DNA from: an uncultured Lachnospiraceae bacterium
GTDB lineage: Bacteria > Bacillota > Clostridia > Lachnospirales > Lachnospiraceae
Direction of reading: 5' to 3'
Length of the DNA: 64,000 nt
Assembly (NCBI GenBank): GCA_910589075.1
Contig: CAJUSK010000035.1
Span: 1 to 64,000, forward strand
Made by a program: the position numbers and the translations under genes. Below are positions 51,216 through 60,192 of this stretch, piece by piece. Under the pieces are notes generated by a model. The model worked only from the letters and a program-made list of their open reading frames with translations. It searched no databases and had not been told where the DNA came from. How positions within the stretch are numbered: position 1 is the stretch's first letter; the number at the start of each line of letters is the position of its first letter.

Positions 51216-53372
51216 ATGACGGAACATCCGGACAAACTGGATACCGGTTTCATAGAATATATATTATCTGCTTACAGGGCCAGCACAAAAGAACATTCCG
51301 GGTCCGGGGCGCAGGGAGAAGAGAAGAAATCGGAGAATGCACAGTGGCATGAACCCGGTCTGAACCATTTTATCAGTTTTATAGATGAAATGCCAGGCGG
51401 CTTTTTTATTTACCGTGCAGGTGGAACGGAAGAAATCATTTATGCAAACAGGGCGTTACTTAGGATTTTTAACTGTCATACAATGGCGGAATTCAGGGTT
51501 TTGACAGGCAATTCTTTCCGGGGGATTGTGCATCCGGATGATCTGGAAAGAGTGGAGAGCAGTATAACAACCCAGGTCGGGGACAGCAGGTACGATCTGG
51601 ATTATGTGGAATATCGTATTATCCCCAGGGGTGGAGGTATCCGTTGGCTTGATGATTATGGGCATTTTGTACGGGATACGGCGTTTGGGGATGTTTTTTA
51701 TGTGTTTGTGGCAGATGCCACAGAACGGAAATGCCATCAGATAGAGAATGAAAACAACCGCAATCTGGAACGGAAGCGGTATCTGGATTTGGTGGAAGGA
51801 TTAAGCATTGGGTATGAGTCGATCCTGTATACGGATCTGGATACGGATACTGTGCAGGCATATCGGTTGAACGACCGTACCGGCAGACAGTTTGAAAAAG
51901 CACTCCAGACACGCAGCTACAGCAGTTTTGCCCTGGATTATGTCCATATGTGGGTACATCCGGAAGAGCGGGATTTTGTGGCAGAAGCCACCAGTCCGGA
52001 ACATATCCGCATCGCATTGTCAGGCAGCAAAATGTTTCATATTAATTACCGTGTGGTCAAAGATGGCAAGACACAGTATATCCAGCTCCGCATTGTCAAT
52101 GTGGGAGAGAGTGACAACGTATCCCAGATCGTTATGGGATACCAGAATATGGATGCGGAAATCATTCAGGAAATGGAGCATCAGAAGCTTCTGGAAGAAG
52201 CGCTGGAATCTGCCAGAACAGCCATTGTGGCAAAGAATGCGTTCCTCTCCAACATGTCCCATGATATACGCACGCCCATGAACGCTGTCCTTGGGTTTAC
52301 CGGCCTGGCCAGAAAAAACATCCATGACAATGCCAAAGTCCTGCACTGCCTGGACCGGATTGAGTCTTCCGGTGAGCAGCTTTTGCAGCTTCTCAGCGAT
52401 GTGCTGGAAATATCCAGAATCGAGTCAGGGAAAATGCATGTGGATGAAAATGAGTGCAACCTGTCCGTTATTCTGGGAGAAGTGGAGGCAGAGGCGTTTC
52501 CGCAGGCGGATGCCAAACAAATTACCCTGTCACTGGATCGCAGCCTGCTCAGGCATGAGACGGTTTACAGCGATGAGCAGAAGCTGAAACAGATACTGAT
52601 GCGTCTGGTCAACAACGCGGTGAAATATACGGGGGAAGGAGGCCATGTCAGCATCAAGGCCGAGGAAACCGGCCAGGGGGATTCACCGGTCTGCCAGATT
52701 TACCGGTTTATTGTGGAGGATGACGGAATCGGTATCAGTGCCAATATGCTGCAACAGATTTTCAAACCCTTTGAGCGGGGGAAAAATACAACGCTGAGCG
52801 GTGTGCACGGAACCGGCCTGGGACTGACGATTACGAGAAGCATTGTGGATATGCTGGATGGAACCATTGATGTCGTCAGCGAGGAAGGCAAATGCAGCCG
52901 TTTCACCGTCACACTCTGTCTGCGGACAAAGAATGTGGAACAGTTGACTGCCGCTGAAAAAACAGAAAAAGGGCAAAAAACATATAAACCGGGCAAAAAA
53001 CGGATTCTGGTTGTAGAGGATACGGAGATCAATCTGGAGATTATAACGGAAGTGCTGAAGGATGCAGGGTATCTTGTGGATTCTGCGGTAAACGGCAGTA
53101 TTGCGCTGGAAAAGGTAAAGGATTCAAAGCCCGGCTATTATGATTTGATCCTGATGGATATCCAGATGCCGGTTATGGACGGCTATCATGCCACAAAAGC
53201 CATACGACGTCTGAAAAATCCGGCGCTGTCCAGCATTCCCATCGTCGCACTGTCCGCCAATGCCTTTGATGAGGATAAACGGAAATCCAAAGAGAGTGGT
53301 ATGAATGCGCATATGGAAAAACCCATTGACACACCACAGTTGATGGAGGTCATCAGTGATATGATGGGCTGA
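51216..53372 (+). CDS. PAS hybrid sensor histidine kinase / response regulator
   Basis: A 718-residue soluble hybrid kinase without membrane spans. A PAS domain (~52-170) and a second PAS-like segment (~190-320) precede HisKA with the phospho-His in LSNMSHDIRTPMNAVLGF near 345. HATPase_c carries LVNNAVKYTGEGG, DDGIGISANM and GTGLGLTI. The receiver (~595-715) has VVEDTEINLEI and phospho-Asp in LILMDIQMPVMDGY near 646. Only 42 bases separate it from the STM4015-like gene. No separate DNA-binding output is present, so signalling downstream is unknown. Confidence 0.93.
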   Translation: MTEHPDKLDTGFIEYILSAYRASTKEHSGSGAQGEEKKSENAQWHEPGLNHFISFIDEMPGGFFIYRAGGTEEIIYANRALLRIFNCHTMAEFRVLTGNSFRGIVHPDDLERVESSITTQVGDSRYDLDYVEYRIIPRGGGIRWLDDYGHFVRDTAFGDVFYVFVADATERKCHQIENENNRNLERKRYLDLVEGLSIGYESILYTDLDTDTVQAYRLNDRTGRQFEKALQTRSYSSFALDYVHMWVHPEERDFVAEATSPEHIRIALSGSKMFHINYRVVKDGKTQYIQLRIVNVGESDNVSQIVMGYQNMDAEIIQEMEHQKLLEEALESARTAIVAKNAFLSNMSHDIRTPMNAVLGFTGLARKNIHDNAKVLHCLDRIESSGEQLLQLLSDVLEISRIESGKMHVDENECNLSVILGEVEAEAFPQADAKQITLSLDRSLLRHETVYSDEQKLKQILMRLVNNAVKYTGEGGHVSIKAEETGQGDSPVCQIYRFIVEDDGIGISANMLQQIFKPFERGKNTTLSGVHGTGLGLTITRSIVDMLDGTIDVVSEEGKCSRFTVTLCLRTKNVEQLTAAEKTEKGQKTYKPGKKRILVVEDTEINLEIITEVLKDAGYLVDSAVNGSIALEKVKDSKPGYYDLILMDIQMPVMDGYHATKAIRRLKNPALSSIPIVALSANAFDEDKRKSKESGMNAHMEKPIDTPQLMEVISDMMG

Positions 53373-53414
53373 AAAATAAAGAAAACCATGATTGCAGAAA
53401 GGAAGGAGACACAT

Positions 53415-54293
53415 ATGGAGCATAGCGAAAACAAAACAGTTACAAAAGTGTATACATATGATTATGAGGAATATGAAGAGCAGGGCAAGGGGCCGGAGAC
53501 GATGGTGGAAGAAATACTGGCCGATCCGGAGCTTCCCGGCCTGCGTGAACTGATTATCGGTGACTGGGGCAATGCCTGGGAGAACGATTGCCAGGCCATT
53601 ATTGATGGTATCACAGAACATGCGGATCGGTTTTCCCATATCGAAAAACTGTTTTTCGGGGATATGAATTATGAGCAGTGTGAAGTATCCTGGATTATGC
53701 AGGGAGATTACAGTAAATTGTGGTGTGCGCTGCCCGGTCTGCGTGAGCTGACCATTCAGGGCAGTACGGATCTGGTGCTGGGTGACATCTGCCATGCAGG
53801 TCTGGAGTCTCTGACAATTATATGCGGCGGCCTTCCGTCTTATGTGATTCGTTCCGTGCAGGAAGCAAAACTGCCCAATCTGAAGAAACTGATTCTTTAT
53901 ATCGGCAGTGATGACTATGGTTTTGACGGCAATGCGGATACCATCAGAGAGCTTCTTGAGAAAGCGGATTTCCCGCAATTATCTTATCTGGGGATTGTAG
54001 ACAGTGAAATACAGGATGAAGTGACAGAAGTGGTGCTCAGCAGCAAATTTATGGGACAGATCAGCACGCTGGATTTGTCTATGGGGACTCTGACAGAGAA
54101 GGGCGGCGCACTTCTGCTTGCCCAGCTTCCCTCATGGCCCAATATCAGGAAACTGGATATCCATTATCATTATGTGCCCGAGGAAATGGTGGAGGAGCTT
54201 GAGAAGCTGCCCATGGAGGTGGATGCTTCTGAAGCCGAAGAGCCGGATGTGTATGATGGCACTGTATACTTGAATGCCATGCTGACAGAATGA
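53415..54293 (+). CDS. STM4015-family leucine-rich-repeat-like protein
   Basis: A 292-residue protein starting at ATG 53415 after AAGGAG. Repeating hydrophobic units (LPGLRELIIGDWGNAW, FSHIEKLFFGDMNYEQCEVSW, LPGLRELTIQGS, LPNLKKLILYIGSDDYGFDG, FPQLSYLGIVDS) form a leucine-rich-repeat-like solenoid. The family is named after Salmonella STM4015 and occurs with STM4011-4014. Its function is unknown; it could be a scaffold or the substrate of the radical SAM enzymes. Cytoplasmic, acidic. It overlaps the next gene by four bases. Confidence 0.85.
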   Translation: MEHSENKTVTKVYTYDYEEYEEQGKGPETMVEEILADPELPGLRELIIGDWGNAWENDCQAIIDGITEHADRFSHIEKLFFGDMNYEQCEVSWIMQGDYSKLWCALPGLRELTIQGSTDLVLGDICHAGLESLTIICGGLPSYVIRSVQEAKLPNLKKLILYIGSDDYGFDGNADTIRELLEKADFPQLSYLGIVDSEIQDEVTEVVLSSKFMGQISTLDLSMGTLTEKGGALLLAQLPSWPNIRKLDIHYHYVPEEMVEELEKLPMEVDASEAEEPDVYDGTVYLNAMLTE

Positions 54294-55456
54294 GACAGAT
54301 CGGCCTGTTGGGCAGTCCCGGTACAAAACGGACCTTATATTTGCAGCAGGCTTTGGAACAGGCCGGTATACAGCCGCTCTTTATGGACTGGAAGGACTTT
54401 GCGGCAATCAGGGAAACCCTTCTGAAACGGAGTGAGGGTAAACTGCTGATAAAAGTGGATCCGCCGTCCTGGGACAGCTGCCGTCTCCATAAACTGGACG
54501 ATCTGGCAGCGGAATACAGACAGCGGCTTGGAGAACTGGCACAGACCGGGCGCAGTGGACGGATTACATATCTGAATCCCCCCGATATGATAGAAATGCT
54601 GCTTGATAAGCGATCGTGTAAACGGACGCTGGTCAAAGCGGGGCTGCCGGTCACAGAAGAACTTCCCGGTTTACAGGATGGGGATGGGGAAGCCGATGCG
54701 CCAAAAGGGCAGCCCGGAGTTTTGCCGGCAGCTTTTGCCGGGAAAAACGGACAATCTCATTCCATGCCCGCCTCTTCATGTCTGGCGGACAGACTGTTGG
54801 AGCGGATGCGGGCCGTCGGAATCTTCCAGGTGTTTCTCAAGCCGGTATGGGGTTCCGGGGCTGCCGGTGTGTTGGCCCTGCGCTGGCAGCCTGCCACGGG
54901 GCAGATGGTATTGTATACCTGTTCTCTGCTGCAAGGAGAGCATGACTTGGTAAACACCAAACGGCTGCGGTGTTTTCACGATCCGGCCATAATTCGTCCG
55001 CTTCTGGAGGAGATTCTCGGTCTGGGCTGTATTGTGGAACGTTGGTATGCCAAAATGGAATACCGGGGATTTTCCTGTGATCTGCGGGCGGTGGTACAGG
55101 ATGGCAGGGTGGATTTTCTGGTGGCCAGGCTTTCGAAAGGGCCCATTACCAATCTCCATCTGAACAACCATCCCCTGTCGGCGGAAGAACTGAACTTGCC
55201 GGCAGGTGTTATGGATTCCGTTCATACAGTCTGTATTGATGCCATGAAGCCTTTTCCGGGGCTTCGAAGCGCCGGGATTGATCTTTTGCTGGAAAAAGGA
55301 AGCCTGCGGCCCAGAATCATAGAAATGAACGGACAGGGGGATCTGATGTACCAGGATATATATCAGAAAAATACGATTTACCGCCATCAGGCAGAAATGA
55401 TGAAACGGTGGCTGCAGGAGCCGGATGCAGAACGTTTTGGCGAAACAGGAAAATGA
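54290..55456 (+). CDS. STM4014-family ATP-grasp-like protein
   Basis: A 388-residue protein, ATG 54290 overlapping the STM4015-like stop. GLLGSPGTKRTLYLQQAL opens a Rossmann-like domain; the later FLKPVWGSGAAGVLALRW resembles the ATP-grasp lysine/glycine loop, and RIIEMNGQGDLMYQDIYQ has the metal-binding E-x-N of the fold. ATP-grasp ligases join a carboxylate to an amine or thiol, so a peptide- or small-molecule ligation is plausible. Member of the STM4011-4015 cluster; a 20-residue insert (GDGEADAPKGQPG region) is probably a loop. Confidence 0.83.
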   Translation: MRQIGLLGSPGTKRTLYLQQALEQAGIQPLFMDWKDFAAIRETLLKRSEGKLLIKVDPPSWDSCRLHKLDDLAAEYRQRLGELAQTGRSGRITYLNPPDMIEMLLDKRSCKRTLVKAGLPVTEELPGLQDGDGEADAPKGQPGVLPAAFAGKNGQSHSMPASSCLADRLLERMRAVGIFQVFLKPVWGSGAAGVLALRWQPATGQMVLYTCSLLQGEHDLVNTKRLRCFHDPAIIRPLLEEILGLGCIVERWYAKMEYRGFSCDLRAVVQDGRVDFLVARLSKGPITNLHLNNHPLSAEELNLPAGVMDSVHTVCIDAMKPFPGLRSAGIDLLLEKGSLRPRIIEMNGQGDLMYQDIYQKNTIYRHQAEMMKRWLQEPDAERFGETGK

Positions 55457-55475
55457 AAAGCGGGGAGTGAAGGAA

Positions 55476-56360
55476 ATGGAGGATCATGGAGATATGGGAC
55501 GGTCTGCAGAGCGGGAAGTCCCCATGCAGATTTTTGGAGCTTCGAAAGAGCGCAGGAAGCCCTCGGTGGATATGAATGGGGTGGTGGGCGCTTCGGATAT
55601 ATTGTTTATCTGTCTGGACACATTGCGGTATGACATTGCCGCCGAGCAGGAGGCGGCGGGGACGACGCCTGTGTTGAATGCATATGGCCCATGGGAGAAG
55701 CGTCAGGCGCCGGGGAATTTCACGCTGCCTTCTCACCATGCCATGTTTGCAGGCTTTTTGCCCGGCTCTTTTGATGCAAAAAGTGTGGCGGACAGGGAAC
55801 TGCTGTTTTTTCCAAAATCCATTGGCCTGGGAAACCGGGCGCCGGAAGGGGCGTACAGTTTTACCGGCAGTACCATTATGGAAGGGCTGGAAGCGGCGGG
55901 CTATGAAACCTGGTGTGTGGGCGGGGTGGCTTTTTTTGACAAACGCTCAGATCTGGGCAGGGTATTTCCGGGATATTTCCAGAAAAGCTACTGGAATCCA
56001 TCTTTCGGCTGTCCGGTCAGGGAGAGCACGAAACATCAGGTGGACTTCATCCTGCGGAAACTGGAAAAGGCAAAAGCGCAGCATATTTTCCTGTATGTAA
56101 ATGTGGACGCCATCCATTACCCCAATTATTTTTATCTGGACGGGGCAACCCATGACAGCCCTGCAAGCCACGGAGCGGCACTTAGGTATGTGGACGGAGA
56201 ACTGGGCAGGCTGTTTGCGGAGTGGAAAAAACGGCGGGGCAGTACGTTTGTTATCTGCTGCTCGGATCATGGCACCTGTTATGGTGAAGACGGCTGTCAG
56301 TTTCACGGTATCAATCATCCGGTGGTCAATACCGTTCCCTATAAACACTTTTTCCTGTAA
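55476..56360 (+). CDS. STM4013/SEN3800-family hydrolase (alkaline phosphatase/sulfatase fold)
   Basis: A 294-residue enzyme; ATG 55476 lies after GGGGAGTGAAGGA. LFICLDTLRYDIA has the first metal Asp; FTLPSHHAMFAGFLPG holds the Ser/Thr nucleophile position; FLYVNVDAIHYPN and CSDHGTCYGEDGCQFHGINHP carry the remaining metal Asp/His. It should hydrolyse or transfer a phosphate or sulfate ester; the substrate is not known. Third gene of the cluster. The first ~45 residues are non-conserved linker. Confidence 0.87.
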   Translation: MEDHGDMGRSAEREVPMQIFGASKERRKPSVDMNGVVGASDILFICLDTLRYDIAAEQEAAGTTPVLNAYGPWEKRQAPGNFTLPSHHAMFAGFLPGSFDAKSVADRELLFFPKSIGLGNRAPEGAYSFTGSTIMEGLEAAGYETWCVGGVAFFDKRSDLGRVFPGYFQKSYWNPSFGCPVRESTKHQVDFILRKLEKAKAQHIFLYVNVDAIHYPNYFYLDGATHDSPASHGAALRYVDGELGRLFAEWKKRRGSTFVICCSDHGTCYGEDGCQFHGINHPVVNTVPYKHFFL

Positions 56361-56441
56361 TCTGCTGCGTTGGCGTGTCTGCGCAGTATGCAGTCTGTTG
56401 TTTGCTTTGCCGGATGAGCGCCGGGAAGGGGAGGGCTTTCT

Positions 56442-57773
56442 ATGAATCCTTACATACAATATATGTACAGTTATCCGCATAAAACGGCTTACCGGGCGCT
56501 GGAAGGCGTTACGCTTGGCGCATATACATCCTGCCTTGGGGGCGGCGGGAACAGCCTGTATCTGCACATTCCCTTTTGCCAGACAAAGTGCGGCTACTGT
56601 AATCTGTTTTCCGTAGCTGGCCAGGGTGAGGATGCTGTGGAGGCCTATCTGCGGGCAGTGGAGCGGCAGAGCGGGCAGTACAGGGAAGTGCTGGAACCGG
56701 CGCAGGTTTCCTTTTCCCAGGTGATAATTGGCGGCGGGACGCCGCTGTATCTTTCAGAACGCCAGATGAGCCGCATGTTTGACGGATTCCATAAGTATTT
56801 CCGGCTGGAAGGTGCCGGGAAGACGGATCTGGTAATCGAAACCGCGCCCAATCAGACAACCGGAGAAAAAGTCCGGATACTGAAACAGGCCGGGGTCACC
56901 AGGGTCAGCATGGGAATTCAGAGTTTCTCGGACAGAGAGCTGGCTGTACTTGGCCGGAAGCATGACGGTCGGCGGGCGGCGCAGGCGCTGTCACTGCTTA
57001 TGTCAGCTGATTTTCGCTGTGTGAATGTGGATCTGATCTATGGAATTCCGGGGCAGACGGTGGAGAGTCTCCTTGCTTCTGTGAAACAGGCGGTTTCTTT
57101 TCAGCCGGACGAAATTTTTCTGTATCCTTTATATGTCAAACACGGAGTCAGAATGGAACGTCAGGGTGTGGTTATGGATGGCGCACTGGCTTTTACCCTG
57201 TATCAGGCGGCGGCAGAGGTTTTGAGGGAAGCAGGTTTCCGGCAGGATTCCATGCGCCGGTTTGTCAGGGGAAGGGATACGCGGAACTGGTCGGAATGCG
57301 GATTCGGAAATTCCCTTGCACTGGGCTGCGGGGGCAGAAGTTATCTGGGCAATCTCCATTTCTGCAGCCCTTATGCCATCACGGCCAGGGATTGCCTGGC
57401 TGAGTTGTCAGGCTATGAACAGACAACGGATTATACAGAGATTACCCATGGATTTCTATTGTCGGAGGAAGAAATGCGGCGCCGGTATGTGATCCGGCAT
57501 CTGCTGATACGGCCCGGCCTGTGTCTGGAAGCGTACAAGGAGCGTTTTGGCAGTCGGGCGACAGAGGATTTTCCGCTGCTGTTGCAGTGGAAAGACCGGG
57601 GCTTTGCGGAAGTGCAGGGTGCATTTTTCACGCTGACGCAGACGGGGCTGGATTTATCCGATTATCTGGGCCCGCAGTTGATTTCCCCACAAGTGGGACA
57701 GGCCATGAGAGAATGGGAGGCGTGTCATGGACAGACCCATGATTTTATACAGGGGCAGCCTGAAAAGCTGTAA
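56442..57773 (+). CDS. STM4012-family radical SAM protein
   Basis: A 443-residue HemW/HemN-like radical SAM enzyme. IPFCQTKCGYCNLFS gives the CxxxCxxC iron-sulfur site, IIGGGTPLYLSERQM the GGE-like SAM site, and VSMGIQSFSDRELAVLGR, DLIYGIPGQTVESL the HemN-type core. The C-terminal ~130 residues (YVIRHLLIRPGLCLEAY ... DLSDYLGPQLISPQVGQAM) are helical. Unlike HemN it lies in the STM cluster and probably modifies a different substrate. Its end overlaps the next gene by 47 bases. Confidence 0.92.
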   Translation: MNPYIQYMYSYPHKTAYRALEGVTLGAYTSCLGGGGNSLYLHIPFCQTKCGYCNLFSVAGQGEDAVEAYLRAVERQSGQYREVLEPAQVSFSQVIIGGGTPLYLSERQMSRMFDGFHKYFRLEGAGKTDLVIETAPNQTTGEKVRILKQAGVTRVSMGIQSFSDRELAVLGRKHDGRRAAQALSLLMSADFRCVNVDLIYGIPGQTVESLLASVKQAVSFQPDEIFLYPLYVKHGVRMERQGVVMDGALAFTLYQAAAEVLREAGFRQDSMRRFVRGRDTRNWSECGFGNSLALGCGGRSYLGNLHFCSPYAITARDCLAELSGYEQTTDYTEITHGFLLSEEEMRRRYVIRHLLIRPGLCLEAYKERFGSRATEDFPLLLQWKDRGFAEVQGAFFTLTQTGLDLSDYLGPQLISPQVGQAMREWEACHGQTHDFIQGQPEKL

Positions 57774-59253
57774 TTACCACTGTTCTTATTGTCCTTTTTC
57801 CAAACATCCCGTGTCGGAGCGGGAGCTTGAAAAGGACAGAGGGCAGTGGCTTTCTTTTATACGGACACTGGAGGAGAAGCACTGGGATGTGGGTGCTTTG
57901 ATGGTGGTTCCCTATGGGGAGGCCATGCTGTATCGCTGGTATTGGGAAGGCCTGGCGCAGGTCAGCAGTATGCCGGGGATAGAGGCTGTGGGTATTCAGA
58001 CCAATCTGAGCTTTTCCGGGGAACGGTTTCTGGATTGTTATGCCGCCGCAGGCGGACGATTTGAAAAGCTGCGGCTTTGGGCCACCTTTCATCCGGAAAT
58101 GACAGATGTGTCGGAATTTGCCCGGCGCTGTGAGGTGTTTGTGAAAGCAGGGGTACAGATCTGTGCGGGTGCTGTAGGCGTACCCGAACATCTGGATCTC
58201 ATCCGCCTTCTGCGGAAAAAACTGCCGGGGGCGGTTTATCTGTGGATGAACCGGATGGATGGTTTGGGCCGCGCTTATACCAGAGCGGAAGTGGAAGCCT
58301 TCCGGGCACTGGATCCGTATTTCGGGCGGGAACTGCTGCTGCCGGAGGCTGACAGTGAGAAATGTTATAATAGACTGTTTGTAGAAGGGAATGGCAGGCT
58401 GCACACCTGTAATATCAGCCCGATGTTACACGAAACCTGGGCGGACGCAGAGACATTTCCGGCGCCGGTGTGCAGGCGCAGGCGCTGCTCCTGTTATCTG
58501 GCGTATGGGGGCAGACAGGAGATTGTTAATGAGATGCTGTTTGGACCCTGGCCTCTGTTTCGTATCCCCCGGCATCCCAGGGCGGTTTTTCTGGATATAG
58601 AAGGGACATTGCTGCGGGCGGGTGAGATGGATGGGGAACTTTTGGCGGGACTGCGGATTCTGTCAGAGGAAGGTACAACGCTTTTGTTTGCCACCACCCT
58701 GCCATATGCCGCGGCTTATGAGCGCTGCCAGGAGGTATGGGGATTGTTCCGGGGCGGCATTTTTGCAGGCGGAGCACATTTGCTTTTACTGGGAGGGGCC
58801 GGCCGGGAGGGGGCGCGGGAGCATTTTTATGATCTGGAGGATTTTCGCAGGAAGTATGTGGCGGATTTGAAGCGTATGGAAGGGACCGCGAGGTGTCAGG
58901 TATTGTGTTATGAACAGGAGGGACGCTGTTATAAGATCACCCTGCTGCGCCCGGCGCGCAGGCCCTGGCAGCGGCAGGAGGCTGAAAGCCTGCTCCGGGC
59001 ACTGTTCCAGGAAGAGATAGGGGAAAGCGGCGGTGACAAAACGGGCAAAGGGGACGACCCCCAGGGGATTGCTGCCATGGAGGGAGTGCGCTTGATCGTG
59101 GAGAAAAACTGTCTTCAGATTCTGCCTGCCGGAGCGGATAAAGCCGGCGGTGTCAGGGAGATGTGCCGCTGGCTGGATATTTCCCCAAAGCAGGCGTTTG
59201 CGTTCGGGGATTCCGAAGAAGATGCGGGGATGATGCAGTTGTGTAACATGTGA
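57727..59253 (+). CDS. STM4011-family radical SAM protein fused to a HAD phosphatase domain (C-terminus cut short)
   Basis: A 508-residue protein. Residues ~5-285 are the STM4011 radical SAM part: SLKSCNYHCSYCPFSKHP with CxxxCxxC, then an auxiliary cysteine set (EKCYNRLF, HTCNISP, CRRRRCSCYL). From ~285 a HAD domain follows: motif I AVFLDIEGTLLRAG (DxE instead of DxD), motif II LLFATTLPYA, and motif IV FGDSEEDAGMMQL. It stops four residues after motif IV; a -1 shift at 59250 would continue as VIVEQSVQEQPILNAGIAAP. Standard STM4011 proteins lack the HAD part as far as I know. Last gene of the cluster, directly before the AT-rich R-M remnant. Confidence 0.85.
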   Translation: MDRPMILYRGSLKSCNYHCSYCPFSKHPVSERELEKDRGQWLSFIRTLEEKHWDVGALMVVPYGEAMLYRWYWEGLAQVSSMPGIEAVGIQTNLSFSGERFLDCYAAAGGRFEKLRLWATFHPEMTDVSEFARRCEVFVKAGVQICAGAVGVPEHLDLIRLLRKKLPGAVYLWMNRMDGLGRAYTRAEVEAFRALDPYFGRELLLPEADSEKCYNRLFVEGNGRLHTCNISPMLHETWADAETFPAPVCRRRRCSCYLAYGGRQEIVNEMLFGPWPLFRIPRHPRAVFLDIEGTLLRAGEMDGELLAGLRILSEEGTTLLFATTLPYAAAYERCQEVWGLFRGGIFAGGAHLLLLGGAGREGAREHFYDLEDFRRKYVADLKRMEGTARCQVLCYEQEGRCYKITLLRPARRPWQRQEAESLLRALFQEEIGESGGDKTGKGDDPQGIAAMEGVRLIVEKNCLQILPAGADKAGGVREMCRWLDISPKQAFAFGDSEEDAGMMQLCNM

Positions 59254-59505
59254 TTGTAGAACAGTCTGTACAGGAACAGCCTATCTTGAATGCAGGTATC
59301 GCGGCGCCGGTGAGAATCATCCATGGATTTTATGGGGAAGGTTATATATATAAATTTATATTGCAGAGTTCAATTATGTGATATAATTTAGATGTTTATT
59401 ATTATAGAAAGTATATACCGTTTCATGTTCGGACGGAGCTGAGTGCGTGATGTTATATGTTGGTATGGGACTCTAAACCGGATATTTGTAATGAGAGGGA
59501 AAGTG

Positions 59506-60192
59506 ATGATTGAGAAAGTATATATACCGCCAATAAAAATACAGGGAATAAAAACAAAATTAGTACAATTAATTTCCGAAGCTGTATCCATGGATGATCA
59601 TGCTGTATGGTATGAACCCTTCATGGGCTCAGGCGTTGTAGGATTTAATCTGGCGCCCGAAAATGCTGTTTTTGGAGATACAAACCCTTATATTATAGAG
59701 TTTTATAATGCAATAAAAAGAGGTGATATAAATTCTTATATTGTCCGGGAGTATTTGGAGCAAGAAGGACGATTGCTTTCTGAGATGGATGAGAGACATT
59801 ACTATTATGTAAGAGACAGATTTAATGAGGATCACAATATACTGGATTTTCTTTTTTTGAACAGAAGCTGTTTTAATGGTATGATCCGGTTTAATAAAAA
59901 CTACAGGTTTAATGTTCCCTATGGTCATAAGCCGCAAAGATTTTCCAAGGCTTATGTTACCAAAATTGTTAATCAGGTGAAACATTTGGAGAATCTCTTT
60001 CCAAAAAAAAATTGGGAATTTAAATGTCAATCTTTTGTGGATACCATTGGAGGCGCTACACATTTGGACTTTATATATTGTGATCCTCCATATATAGGAA
60101 GACATGTAGATTATTATGATAACTGGGGAGCGATTCGAAACTCATCGGGCGTATTTTTGAACTTATTTCGTACAATGTTTTACAAGAAATAG
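59506..60192 (+). pseudogene. EcoRV-type adenine methyltransferase, 3'-truncated
   Basis: A 228-codon frame (ATG 59506 after GAGAGGGA) that matches M.EcoRV as I recall it: VYIPPIKIQGIKTKL (motif X), WYEPFMGSGVVGFNLAP (motif I), FLFLNRSCFNGMIRFN, and YCDPPYIGRHVDYYDNWG (motif IV DPPY). The match stops at NWG near 60129; the last ~20 codons are out-of-frame endonuclease DNA. Motifs V to VIII are therefore missing, so activity is unlikely. Much more AT-rich than the neighbouring genes. Class D12 (Dam-like) N6-adenine methylase; expected target GATATC by homology. Confidence 0.88.

Noticed and set aside
51216..53372. Hybrid kinase as an integral part of the STM4011-4015 pathway
   Set aside because: The 42-base gap allows cotranscription, but I know of no conserved association, so it is only noted as a neighbour.
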